From Sulfuritalea sp. (GTDB lineage Bacteria; Pseudomonadota; Gammaproteobacteria; Burkholderiales; Rhodocyclaceae): DNA of 64,000 nt. Below are positions 44,101-50,943 of this stretch, one piece after another. The stretch is taken from positions 1 through 64,000 of the forward strand of contig JALHPU010000001.1 in the NCBI GenBank assembly GCA_022842325.1, given 5' to 3'. Every line of letters begins with the position of its first letter. Within the stretch, counting starts at the first letter, position 1. A program made the translations under genes and the position numbers. The notes below the pieces were generated by a model. That model was not told the origin of the DNA. It did no database searches and was given only the letters and a program-made list of their open reading frames with translations.

Positions 44101-46455
44101 GAACATCGTGTCGTTGCCGGCCTGGCCATTAAGGATGATGTTGGAGTCAAAAGGCCCGTGCATCACGTCGTCGCCCGACGTCGGGTTGTAGTACTGGGCG
44201 ATGCCGACCACGATACGGACGGCGGAGGTGCTGTCGAAGGCGTGCAGCATGCTGTCGCCTGCGCCGACCACGACTTCAAGTTCGGGATCGCCATCGAGAT
44301 TGACCAAGGCCGGCGAGCTGTACCCGGCGCTGACGCTGATGCTGCCCAGGGGGTTAGCTCCGTCAATCCGCTCGACAAAATTGAACGCCGTGCTGCTGCC
44401 GGTGTTCTCGAAATATTGCAGCGAGCCATATCTGTTGCCGACCACCAGATCGAGGTCGCCGTCGCCGTTGAAGTCGATCAGGCTCGGCCTGGCATCGGAA
44501 TTGACACTGAGGGAGCCAATGCCACCCTCGCCACCGTCAGCGAATACGGCGAGCGTCCCGGGAGGCGTCAAGGCGTCGTTGGTGTTGATCAGGTGCACCA
44601 GGGAGCTGCCCTGACCCACGACGGCATCCATATCGCCGTCGCCGTCGAGATCGCCGAAGGTGGGCGCCAGGGAACTGTATGGGGAGAGCGAGATTCCGGC
44701 GAAGGGATCGCTTCCTGCTCCGGACTGGAGAGTGAAGACGCCGGCGTCGTTCCGATAGTAGTCCATGGCGCCTTGATACCCGCCGACGGCCATGTCCAGG
44801 TCCCCGTCGAGGTCGAGATCGGCGAAAGCGGGCGCGGCGTAGTAAGCGACGTTGACGCCGAGAAACGGATTGGCGCCGCCTGTCTGCTCGACATAGACGG
44901 GGGCGGCCGCCGAACCGGTGTTCAGGTAGTAATGCACCGCCCCGTCGTAGTCGCCCACGACCAGGTCCAGATCGCCGTCACCATCGAGGTTGACAAAGAC
45001 GGGCGCGGCGCCGTTGCCATAGGAGCCCACGGGAAGGCTGATTCCGTTGAACGGGCTGGCGGCGCCGGCTTGCTCGGCATACACGGACACGTTGGGATCG
45101 GCGTTCTGGTTCGCGTTGGGGAAGTAATGCAGGATGCCGTCCTGGGCGCCCAGCACGATTTCGGGCAGGCCGCTGCCGTCGAGGTCGGCGACCGTGGCGA
45201 CGCCCCAGACGCCGACGTCGACGCCGTTGAACGGGTTGCCGGGCTGAGGCGTCCCGCCTTCTCCGCCGTCATAGCCTTCGATCACGCCAAAGGATGGCGC
45301 GGTGCTGGTGCCGGTGTTCACGAGTATGTTCACCGTGCCATACTCATCGCCGGCTACGGCGTCCAGATCGCCGTCACCGTCGAGGTCGAGGAAGGCGGCG
45401 CTGCCGGTCGTGCTGATTTGATTGTTGACGGCAGCGAAGGGATTTGCCGTACCGCTCAGTTCGGTAAAGGCCGGGGCCAGGTTCGTGCCGGTGTTCTGGA
45501 AATAGTGCAGGGAGTAGTCGTCTCCTATCACCGCATCCAGATCGCCGTCACCGTCGAGGTCGGCGAAGCTTGGAGCGCTGTATGAAAAAGCACCAAAATT
45601 GACGGCGTTGAAGGGGTTGGCGGTGTCCGTTTGCTCCGCATAGAATGGTTCGCTGTGGTCGAGGCTGGTATCGGTGTTCAGGAAGTAGCGCACCTTGCCG
45701 CCGAATGCACCCATCGCCAGATCCAGGTCACCGTCGCCGTCCAGGTCGGCGAGGCTCGGGGTGCTGTAGGCGCCGCCGCCGATGGCGAAGGCGGTACTGG
45801 TGATGCTGCCGAAAGGGTTGCCGCTGCCGTCAAGGGGGTTATACGTCCCGGTCTGGTTGTTGAAGATGCCGCCGTCGTTGCGGTAGTAGCTCAGCGTGCC
45901 GGCAAAATTGCCCACGACCAGGTCCAGATCGCCGTCGCCGTCGACATCGCCGAAACTCGGCGCGCTGTAGCCGCTGGCGATTGTGATCCCGGTCAAGGGA
46001 TCCGCCAGAGGAGTCGGCATCGGCGCTACGGCCGGGGCGCCGGCCGCGTCGGTGACGACCAGGGTCAGGTTCGCCACCTGCTGGTTGTCCGAGAGGCTCA
46101 TGTAGGTCAGGTTCTCGATCACCGCCTCGATCGCCGCCGCATGCGCCGCGGCATTGAAACTCACCACCAGCGTCTCGCCCACTCCGCCGCCGGTGAAGCT
46201 GCCGATGACGATGCCGCCGTAGCTGATGCTGTTGCCACTTACGCCGATCTGCCCGACGCCAACGCCCTGATGGCGGATGCCCACCTGGTCGGTCTGCGTC
46301 AGGCCGCCGAGCGCCAGCGAACCGCCATTGAAATTCTGCTCGGGGTCGACCAGGTAGATGTCGATGTCGAGCAGTTGCGGCGTGAGGTTGGCGGCTTCCT
46401 CGCCGACGAAAACGTATTGGGTCAGGGCGGAAAGCGTGGGGGCGATGTTGGGCAT
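35194..46455 (-). CDS. Giant type I secreted RTX/FG-GAP adhesin
   Basis: A 3753-residue protein without a signal peptide. Residues 1-160 are a beta-rich domain of unknown type. Residues about 165-730 hold ten FG-GAP/VCBS-like repeats (DLDGDGDLDLVVG motif). Residues about 758-3448 are many RTX calcium-binding blocks (GGxGNDTLxGG, NIENVTGS, GTDTLINID), interrupted by two related approx. 110-residue modules near 42160-42560 and 38620-39030. Residues about 3508-3751 are FG-GAP-like repeats with near-identical DNA. It should bind Ca2+ outside the cell and act as a large surface adhesin, exported by a PrtD/PrtE-type system such as that at 53465-56510. Start ATG with AAGGGAG eight bases upstream. 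The terminator lies at 34996-35025. Confidence 0.93.
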   Translation of the reverse strand: MPNIAPTLSALTQYVFVGEEAANLTPQLLDIDIYLVDPEQNFNGGSLALGGLTQTDQVGIRHQGVGVGQIGVSGNSISYGGIVIGSFTGGGVGETLVVSFNAAAHAAAIEAVIENLTYMSLSDNQQVANLTLVVTDAAGAPAVAPMPTPLADPLTGITIASGYSAPSFGDVDGDGDLDLVVGNFAGTLSYYRNDGGIFNNQTGTYNPLDGSGNPFGSITSTAFAIGGGAYSTPSLADLDGDGDLDLAMGAFGGKVRYFLNTDTSLDHSEPFYAEQTDTANPFNAVNFGAFSYSAPSFADLDGDGDLDAVIGDDYSLHYFQNTGTNLAPAFTELSGTANPFAAVNNQISTTGSAAFLDLDGDGDLDAVAGDEYGTVNILVNTGTSTAPSFGVIEGYDGGEGGTPQPGNPFNGVDVGVWGVATVADLDGSGLPEIVLGAQDGILHYFPNANQNADPNVSVYAEQAGAASPFNGISLPVGSYGNGAAPVFVNLDGDGDLDLVVGDYDGAVHYYLNTGSAAAPVYVEQTGGANPFLGVNVAYYAAPAFADLDLDGDLDMAVGGYQGAMDYYRNDAGVFTLQSGAGSDPFAGISLSPYSSLAPTFGDLDGDGDMDAVVGQGSSLVHLINTNDALTPPGTLAVFADGGEGGIGSLSVNSDARPSLIDFNGDGDLDLVVGNRYGSLQYFENTGSSTAFNFVERIDGANPLGSISVSAGYSSPALVNLDGDPELEVVVGAGDSMLHAFDSTSAVRIVVGIAQYYNPTSGDDVMHGPFDSNIILNGQAGNDTMFAHGNATLYGNTGNDSLNGGEAGGFMPGGATLIGGEGNDTLNGGDNDPFNQDQAFYSSYNDSAISYPGSPGITANLVDGSGTVLDGHGGTDTLIDIDGIVATNFADTVNLSGTRWMQVFLAGGNDSFVGSDGGIWVSAGDGDDVLTGGNGNDEMQGGAGTETISGGAGDDRLQGDELNWYNAEYTTIVAGNDSLSGGDGNDLLKADRGDDTLNGGAGIDTADFEHAMSGISVVLDDFGAATVVDSALNGLGTDTLIDIENLAGTRFADTLTGNIHDNFIDGRGAETGVDTLDGGDGFDTVSFQFQQAVTIQLGSPNLLNFEAVQGSQQGDSLTGDANDNSFEGMGGSDSIDGGAGIDTVSYASSQSGVVVQLDAGGNALSGYTGRASNDGWEYWTGAGYAFGDDALRNIDNATGSNFADILRGDVNNNVLSGLDGNDTMSGDLGNDTYIGGAGFDLLQFSDYLANNTITRSGDGSYTLVGPEGTDTLIGIEQVQFYGTGNYNGGTLNLTGNTIDYEGLGNGAAVNFNPLVDILNVNDPGMVATNFRFGLSGDQQGVFLEQLDPVSRSVVKTVTLVFTPGVPDGTNPYKIAADMVRFASGSLLIVGDGTSGTVADDLGSDIHDGSATSDLMVSFGASNTLNGGDGDDVLVTIGAAGGQLGGSGTDVFNGGAGNDTLALESVQGLVGYTVDLSNLAVGAQAISAGANSSSFTLSGIENVEGSDGNDIITGDANANRLVGIDGADSLSGGGGNDTLVGGNGADTLIGGANVDTLDYSGDANADGNALGVVVNLSGASQTNSWQGVNFGPVASQRAVDGWGNTDNLGSAFDIENVIGSAYNDWIIGNGQGNSLNGGAGSDLLNGLTGNDTLDGGTVGDSIDTDWAGFSATTVAAGVIVNLGTGIAIDSIDTDTVTGGIQSGTDTLINIDGVFGSNFGDTLTGGSDSTDFRGIKTEWFQGGAGNDRIDGGWVDLNSNGVMDADDYEYNWARYDGSSTAVTANLATGIVTVGAGGNQVGEDTLVGGINALWGGFGNDTLTGGNAVSDYRELFNGGSGDDSIIGGSGFDVALYRNSNAGISVSLTSGNGGGSDGMGYTDFLWDVEAIVGSNHNDTITGGAGNQMFQGRQGDDSLTGGDDIDTVSYDGDYDSNGDGFGVAVNLSAGALGGGTSWQGFSIGALGADRALDGWGGTDILASFENITGSIYNDYLVGSSGVNVIDAGRGNDLVFGGDGNDTLDGGDGNDTLSYRSTGSGDLIYGVMVDLGAGTATDTFGNIDMVTNFETVVGSAYADSLTGDPGVFSQFLSSDRTQVFEGREGADTIDGGTSAPSSFALASYSSSTGPIQVNLAQGWASDGFGAGTSQDQLRNIDGIIGSAGNDSITGGSRSAFIVSSNLFEQFDGGLGNDTIDGGSGTDRVSYAGANGSVTVTLGEGFMAGMATGAAGNDVLINIEQIRGSNFNDVLTGNSGNNAFEGRGGNDMIHGGAGFDTIRFDQSASAVQVMFSNDVAGEGGAYDGGFAGIGGGVDMFTGIESVRGSEFNDSMQGGIGNETFEGMAGDDFIDGGAGSDTISYASSLSGVGVALFGGSGGGIDHWGGTDSFYNIENVTGSHFDDYLAGDGGNNLLQGQGGNDTLTGGLGNDTINGGFGFDTAHFSGDILSYTITDNGGGNFTVAGADGTDTVSGVEQFTFDVGGPQLNAITYYWSQLPDGAAFDFDPTVDFLVFDAGLSATDIDFTPIEDGPDVGRGVQFTQWNEFTGQPAKQISLLFTPGDNPANMFKLSSSHFSFANGSFLKLGDDTTGINDDNVNTALNGGAGNDVLVSIGGSDTLNGGAGDDFLVTVQRQSTPGSSGTDVFIGGDGNDWLGLDADPMGGTIVQYTVDLAGTGSITHDALNTGFNSSFTVSGIENVEGSDVADHITGDAGNNQLVGWDGNDTLLGGAGNDSLTGGQGSDYIDGGTGRDRIDYSQDSNGSGVSVDLVAGTATMGSDTDTILNVEHIVGTHSADTLTGNDAQLLSFTLADTPTTFEGLSGYDTIDGGSNAPSSFVFVSYAAAHGPVNVNLATGTAADGMGGTDTLSNIDGIIGSSFNDVLTGGGDSSVMLSTLLFESFEGGMGNDTIDGGSGADRVSYENNMGSVTVTLDTDQNGGNGFNGTAVETGGMMGNTTDTLINIEQIRGSMFADSLTGSSANNGIEGMGGHDTINGGFGFDQARYSRSTGAINATFTSNGSGTVLDGFGGTDTLINIEEIYASDFADTLTGGSGNDSFIGMMGNDTIDGGTGYDRASYVFGPVGAGVTVTMSGALGAGTATDQWGTNDTLTGIESIQGSHFADTLTGNAANINPYLRTYQAETFEGMGGNDTIDGGTNAPTHFAQVTYVNSPGAVSVNLGALTNHATDPWGNTDTLLNIDSVIGTNFADTLTGGSTSSQIIATGYFENFEGLGGNDTINGGMGTDRVTYNGGAVNVNFTTNLASDGYGGTDTLISIEQVRASMSADVLTGNGGNNAFEGRGGDDAIDGGLGFDTIRYDGSIAPVTVTFSNSIIGSGTATDGGFVGVAVGTDTFSNIEAVRGSDYNDTMLGGIGDQTFEGMAGDDSMDGGLGNDRVSYSSNLSAVTVTLSSGAATVIDHWLGTDSISNIENITGSQFNDTLTGDAFDNFLQGLSGNDTLTGGQGKDTAQFSGLKSEYTVLRDPGGFYTVTDNNAANGDDGVDTLYGIETIQFADGLVNLGKKPLGNDYNGDGKSDIFWRNAASGENYIFHMDGANIIGGGALATVPTAWVVAGTGDYNGDSKNDILWRNGTTGENYIFQMDGANIIGGGALATVPTAWTVADAKGDYNGDGKSDIFWRNAASGENYIFQMDGANIIGGGALATVPTAWVVAGTGDYNGDSKNDILWRNGTTGENYIFQMDGANIIGGGALATVPTAWTVADAKGDYNGDGKSDIFWRNAASGENYIFQMDGANIIGGGALATVPAAWMIV
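35205..35930. repeat. Near-identical 297-bp tandem repeats in adhesin 3' end
   Basis: The segment CCCCTGAAGCAGCGTTACG recurs with the same phase at 35281, 35578 and 35875, exactly 297 bp apart. Each unit encodes two 49-50-residue FG-GAP-like modules (DYNGDGKSDIFWRNAASG and DYNGDSKNDILWRNGTTG). DNA differences between units are few, pointing to recent expansion or gene conversion. Confidence 0.92.
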
Positions 46456-46652
46456 GGCGATACTCCCTTAATGGCATTGTTGCGAATGCGATACGATCCT
46501 TGGCCGGGGCTTGGGGTGGTTTCGGCGTCAAAACCACGATCACCCGCAAGACGGGAAACGCAGCTATCATGGCCTCGCAAAATTCAACTGTCAAGCATTC
46601 GCGGCCAGCGCTTGAAAGCGGGGCGCGGTGGGCAGAATTTCAAGGAGTTGGA

Positions 46653-47723
46653 GTGAATACGACAGCGATTTCCGGCGGCTCGCAGGGCCGCGGCGACATG
46701 CTGATGCTGGCCGGCAGTTTCGAGGACTGGCTGGGCGAGGCGGATGCCTGCCTGGCATTGACGACCTACCAGCGCGGGCGCCTGATGTTCGTCGGCCGCA
46801 AGCCGGCCGGCGGCGTGCGCGCGCATGAACGCCTGATCCAGCAGTGCCAGGGGCTGTGGACCGACGGCGAGGACCTTTGGGTCAGCGGGCTGTACAGCCT
46901 GATCCGGATGCGCAATGTGCTGGCCGCGGGCGAGCGCACGCCCACCGGGGCGGATCGGCTGTTCGTGCCGCGCGAAACGCGCATCACCGGCGGTGTGGAT
47001 GTCCATGACATCGGCGTGACCGGGATCGACGGCCGTCCGCAGCCCGTCTTCATCAACACCGCCTACAGCTGCCTGGCGACGGTCAGCGAGACGGCGAGCT
47101 TTCGCGAGTTCTGGCGGCCGCGCTTCATCTCGGCCCTGGCGAACGAGGATCGCTGCCACCTTAACGGACTGGCGATGCGCGAGGGCAAGCCGGCCTTTGT
47201 CAGCGCGGTGAGCCAGTCGGACGTGGCCGACGGCTGGCGCGAACGACGCCGCGACGGCGGCGTGGTGATCGATGTGGCCAGCGGCGAGGTGGTGCTGGGC
47301 GGGCTGTCGATGCCGCATTCGCCGCGCTGGCATGACGACCGCCTGTGGCTGCTGAATTCGGGCACCGGCGAGTTCGGCACCGTGGACATTGCGGCGGGCC
47401 GCTTCACGCCGGTGGCCTTCTGCCCCGGCTACGCGCGCGGCCTGGCTTTTGTCGGCAAGTACGCGGTGATCGGGCTTTCGCGCCCGCGCCACAACCAGAC
47501 TTTCGAGGGCCTGGAACTGCAAGATCGCTTGAAGGCGAAGGATGCGACGCCGCGCTGCGGGGTGATTGTGGTTGACACCGTCAGCGGGACCACCGTCTCC
47601 TGGCTGCGCTTCAACCATACGGTGGAGGAACTGTACGACGTCGCCGTGCTGCCCGGCGTGCGCCAGGCCGAGGCGATCGGCTTCCAGGGCGAAGCGATCG
47701 AGCGTCAGGTCAGCGTCGAGTAG
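46653..47723 (+). CDS. TIGR03032-family protein
   Basis: About 356 residues, beginning at the GTG at 46653 that has AAGGAG five bases upstream. Segments such as GLWTDGEDLWVSGLYSLIRMRN, GVDVHDIGVTG, VFINTAYSCLATV and LSMPHSPRWHDDRLWLLNSGTGEF follow the TIGR03032 family, which is often fused to or beside TPR/glycosyltransferase proteins. Its function is not known to me; the fold looks like a beta-propeller. It is divergent from the adhesin gene across a 197-base gap and followed 11 bases later by the GT41 gene. Confidence 0.75.
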   Translation: MNTTAISGGSQGRGDMLMLAGSFEDWLGEADACLALTTYQRGRLMFVGRKPAGGVRAHERLIQQCQGLWTDGEDLWVSGLYSLIRMRNVLAAGERTPTGADRLFVPRETRITGGVDVHDIGVTGIDGRPQPVFINTAYSCLATVSETASFREFWRPRFISALANEDRCHLNGLAMREGKPAFVSAVSQSDVADGWRERRRDGGVVIDVASGEVVLGGLSMPHSPRWHDDRLWLLNSGTGEFGTVDIAAGRFTPVAFCPGYARGLAFVGKYAVIGLSRPRHNQTFEGLELQDRLKAKDATPRCGVIVVDTVSGTTVSWLRFNHTVEELYDVAVLPGVRQAEAIGFQGEAIERQVSVE

Positions 47724-47734
47724 CGGCAGCGGCG

Positions 47735-49838
47735 ATGGCCGAGCAGCCCCCCGCACCACCGCCCCGGACTCTGTCTGCCGGGGATTCCGTTTCGCCGTCC
47801 GGCCAGCGCCGACTCCTGACGCCGGAGCGTCTGGTCGCGCGCGCGCGCGGCACTGGCCGATCACCGGGCGGGACGGCTGGCCGAGGCCGGCGCCGGGTAT
47901 GAATCGATCCTGGCCGAGGCGCCGCAGTATGCGCCGGCGCTGAACGGGCTGGGCCTGACGCGGCTGGCGACGGGCGAGCCCGATCGCGCCCGCACCCTGC
48001 TGGCCGAGGCCGTGGCGCTGCGTCCGGATTCCGCCCGCTACCGCTACAACCTGGGCAACGCACTGGACGCGCTGGGGCAGACCGGGGCCGCGGCCTATCG
48101 CCAGGCCTTGCGCCTCGATCCGGCACACGTGCGGGCGGCGCGGCGGCTGGGCGCGCTGTTGCGCCGCCATGGGCGCATCGATGCGGCGATCGCCTGCCTG
48201 CGGCGGGTGGTGGCGCTGACCCCGGACGATGCCAGCGCGCATAACGACCTCGGCAGCCTGTACATGCTGCGCGGCCTGGGCGAACTGGCGCTGGCCTGCT
48301 TCGGCCGCGCGCTCGACCTCGATCCCAGCTTGGGCGAGGCCCGCTTCAACCGTGGCAAGCTGCGCGCCGAGACTTCGCCGGACGACGCGGCGCGCGCCGA
48401 CCTCGAGGCGGCGAGCGCGCTGGTGCCGCGACTGGCGACCGAGGCGGCCTGCCACCTGGCGGTGTTGCACCGCCACTTCTGCGACTGGGAGGGCGAGCCG
48501 GCGCGGGTTGCCGCGCTCTGCGCGCGCATCGAAAAGACCATGGGCGAGGATCCGCGGCGCGGCCTGCCGCTGCTGACGCTGAACGTGGTACCGGTGCCGG
48601 CAGCCCTGCGCCTCGCCGTGGCACGCCACCTCGGGCGCGGCGTCGAACGCGAGACGCAGGCGCTGCGCGAGCGCTGCGCCTTCCGCCACGCCGCGCGGCG
48701 CGACACGGAGCGCCTGCGCATCGGCTACGTCTCGCCGGATTTCCGCACCCATGCGGTGGGCACGATGATCCACGACCTGTTCCGCCACCATGACCGCGAC
48801 GCGGTGACGGTGCATGCCTATTCGCTGGTGGAGCTCGACGATCCCTACCAGCGCAGCGTGCGTGCCGGGGTCGACGCGTTCGCCGACGTGTCGCGCGAAT
48901 CGCACGCGGCGATCGCCCGCCGCATCCATGCCGACGGCATCGACGTGCTGGTGGACCTGGCCGGCTACACGACGCATTCCCGAACCGCGATCTTCGCCCT
49001 GCGGCCGGCGCCGGTGCAGATGCATTGGCTGGGCTATCTGGACAGCATGGGCGCGGATTTCCTGCCCTACATCCTGGCCGATGCGCAGGTGATCCCGCCG
49101 GGCAGCGAGGACGAATTCAGCGAAACCGTGGTGCGCCTGCCGCACGGCTTCGCGCTGGCCCCGGCGCCACCGGCGGAGGCGACGCCGGGTACGGCGCCAT
49201 CGCGCGACGAGCTTGGCCTGCCCGACGACGCGTTTGTCTTCTGCTGCATGAACGGCCTGCACAAGCTCGACGCGGAGTGCTTCGCCGCCTGGATGCGGAT
49301 CCTGGCGCGCACGCCGGGCAGCGTGCTGTGGCTGCCGGCAGGCGCGCCGACCGCACGGGCCAACCTGGAGCGCGCCGCCGCGACGCAGGGCGTGGATCCC
49401 GCGCGCCTGCACTTCTCGCCGCGAGTTCCGCTGGCCGCTTACCTGGCGCGCTATCGCTGCGCCGACCTGTTCCTCGACACCTTCGCCTACAACGCCGGGG
49501 CGACGGCGGCCGGGGCGCTGCGCATGGGCCTGCCGCTGCTGACGAAGCCCGGCACAAGTTTCATGAGCCGGATGGGCGCCAGCCTGTGCGCGGCAGCCGG
49601 CATTCCGGAAATGGTCTGCGCGGATATCGATGCCTACGAGGAACGCGCGGTGGCGCTGGCGATGCAGCCGGGCAAACTCGATGCGGTGCGCAGGCAGCTT
49701 GCCGAAGCCCGCGACACCGCGCCGCTGTTCGATGCGCCACGCTTTGCCCGTCAGTTGGAGGCGGCCTATCGCACAGTCTGGAAACATCACCATGACGGCG
49801 CGGGTTCCCGCTGCATCGATGTCGCCCGCGTCGGTTAA
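47735..49838 (+). CDS. TPR/O-GlcNAc transferase-like (GT41, SPINDLY family), frameshifted near the 5' end
   Basis: From 48012 onward 608 codons encode TPR units (YRYNLGNALDALGQTG, AHNDLGSLYMLRGLGELALACFGRAL) and a GT41 catalytic part: IGYVSPDFRTHAVGTM, LVDLAGYTTHSRTAIF, PVQMHWLGYLDSMG, NGLHKLDAE, LFLDTFAYNAGATAAGAL. The natural start is ATG 47735 (MAEQPP), 12 bases after the previous gene; its frame continues to LVARAR and then shifts in a run of alternating G and C (47837-47849, 13 bases). The restored protein would continue ALADHRAGRLAEA. So the gene is broken, mis-sequenced, or switched by slippage. GT41 enzymes O-glycosylate proteins in the cytoplasm; the adjacent adhesin is a likely target. 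Confidence 0.78.
47789..47817 (-). repeat. Family C repeat within the GT41 5' region
   Basis: The minus strand reads AGTCGGCGCTGGCCGGACGG then CGAAACG. It lies inside the proposed N-terminal coding region of the GT41 gene, just before the alternating GC tract. Confidence 0.6.
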
Positions 49839-49888
49839 GGCACGGGTTGCCATCGCTGGAGCCCGCTTGCCGGCGAATGGGCGGTTGC

Positions 49889-49911
49889 TTCGCGAGCAAG
49901 CTCGCTCTACC
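49889..49911. repeat. Family B palindrome
   Basis: TTCGCGAGCAAGCTCGCTCTACC lies between the GT41 gene and the convergent hepT gene. Confidence 0.85.
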
Positions 49912-49916
49912 GGCCG

Positions 49917-50301
49917 TCAACCGTCGGCGCCGTTGCCGCTCCGTTCCAGGTTTCCAAGAGCCTTCTTGATGTGTTCGTAAAGCCCCGGAAGGTCTTTATG
50001 AATGGTTTTCCAAACGATTTCCAGGTCGACCTTGAAGTAGCCATGGGCGACGGCATTACGCATCTGGTAGGCAAACGCCAAGGGTAATTCCGGGTGTCCG
50101 ACCGCGAACTCGGGATAATGCTGCTCGATGTTGTGGCTGGCCTCGCCAATAGATCTCCAAGTTCCGGATTACGGCATCCTGGGCCATTTCGTTCTGCAAG
50201 AACGCCACTTCGTCGATGTCCTGGACGTAGCGGTCAACGCGCTCAATGGCTTCCCGAATGTGTCCAAGGTAGTCCGTCAACCGTTGTTGGTCTCGAGTCA
50301 C
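49917..50301 (-). pseudogene. HepT-type HEPN ribonuclease toxin with one-base frameshift
   Basis: The frame from the ATG at 50301 runs MTRDQQRLTDYLGHIREAIERV to AQDAVIRNLEI and then breaks near 50151. Omitting one base there restores IGEASHNIEQHYPEF, then the HEPN catalytic motif RNAVAH (R-x4-H) and VWKTIHKDLPGLYEHIKKA. HepT is the toxin of the HepT/MntA (type VII-like) pair and is inactivated by AMPylation from MntA. The extra base may be a real mutation or a sequencing error. The start overlaps mntA by 4 bases. Confidence 0.8.
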
Positions 50302-50627
50302 ACTGGTACCGCTTCGGCGAGCACAATGTCACGGAATTTCTCCGGCAGGGCCCTGGGTGTCAGTACATCGACCGGCACGCCCAGTAATTGCAGCAATTCG
50401 TGCCGGATCGCGCCGATGTCCAAGAGCGTCGTTTCCGGGGTAGGGTCGATGAGCAAGTCCAGATCACTGTGCTCGGTGTCGCCGCCATGAGCTACCGACC
50501 CAAAGACGCGCGGGTTGCGGGCGCGATGAGCCGCCACTACCTGGCGGATGGCTTCACGGTGAGCGGCAAGGGCTAAGGATGGTTTCACGGCTTCACAGGT
50601 TTCATCAATCACTGGACACGATTTCAC
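50298..50627 (-). CDS. mntA: MntA-type nucleotidyltransferase antitoxin
   Basis: A 109-residue minimal nucleotidyltransferase. The motif is VFGSVAHGGDTEHSDLDLLID (G-S-x10-D-x-D; shown without flanks), the metal site of MNT proteins. It would transfer AMP to the HepT toxin. A GTG at 50588 is an alternative start. The 4-base overlap with hepT is typical. Confidence 0.87.
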   Translation of the reverse strand: MKSCPVIDETCEAVKPSLALAAHREAIRQVVAAHRARNPRVFGSVAHGGDTEHSDLDLLIDPTPETTLLDIGAIRHELLQLLGVPVDVLTPRALPEKFRDIVLAEAVPV

Positions 50628-50702
50628 GATACATGACCCAGATGATCCACGTCAATCACTGTGGCGGACTGACAATACCCGTTACGCTCCGCTCCGGTGG
50701 TC

Positions 50703-50871
50703 CGGAACCGCCGTGCCGCCGGCGCCGACTCCTGGTCCCGGCCGGGCAAATCGCGAGCAAGCTCGCTCCGGCGAATCGGGTGCCTGCATCGCGAGCAGGC
50801 TCGCTCCTGCGGGCGGGGCGATGCGGTCTTTCTGCAGGAGCCGGCTTGCTGGCGAACCGGGGGGCGGCCGG
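50703..50871. repeat. Cluster of one family C and three family B elements
   Basis: A minus-strand family C copy (50703-50732) is followed by family B units at about 50748-50769 and 50787-50812, and a diverged unit at 50836-50870. They fill the gap between the divergent mntA and GT4 genes together with AT-poor sequence; no gene is visible. Confidence 0.8.
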
Positions 50872-50943
50872 CGGGCAGCTGAGTTGCGCGAGTTTGCATT
50901 TATCATCCGGGCATTGCCGTAAGGCAGATATGTCGGGACAGTG

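Noticed and set aside
42061-45585. 1174-codon open frame on the plus strand
   Set aside because: Antisense to the adhesin gene; its low-complexity VDV/GAVA content comes from the repeat codons.
46584-49853. 1089-codon open frame on the minus strand
   Set aside because: Antisense to the TIGR03032 and GT41 genes; Arg/His/Gln-rich product is typical of high-GC antisense frames.
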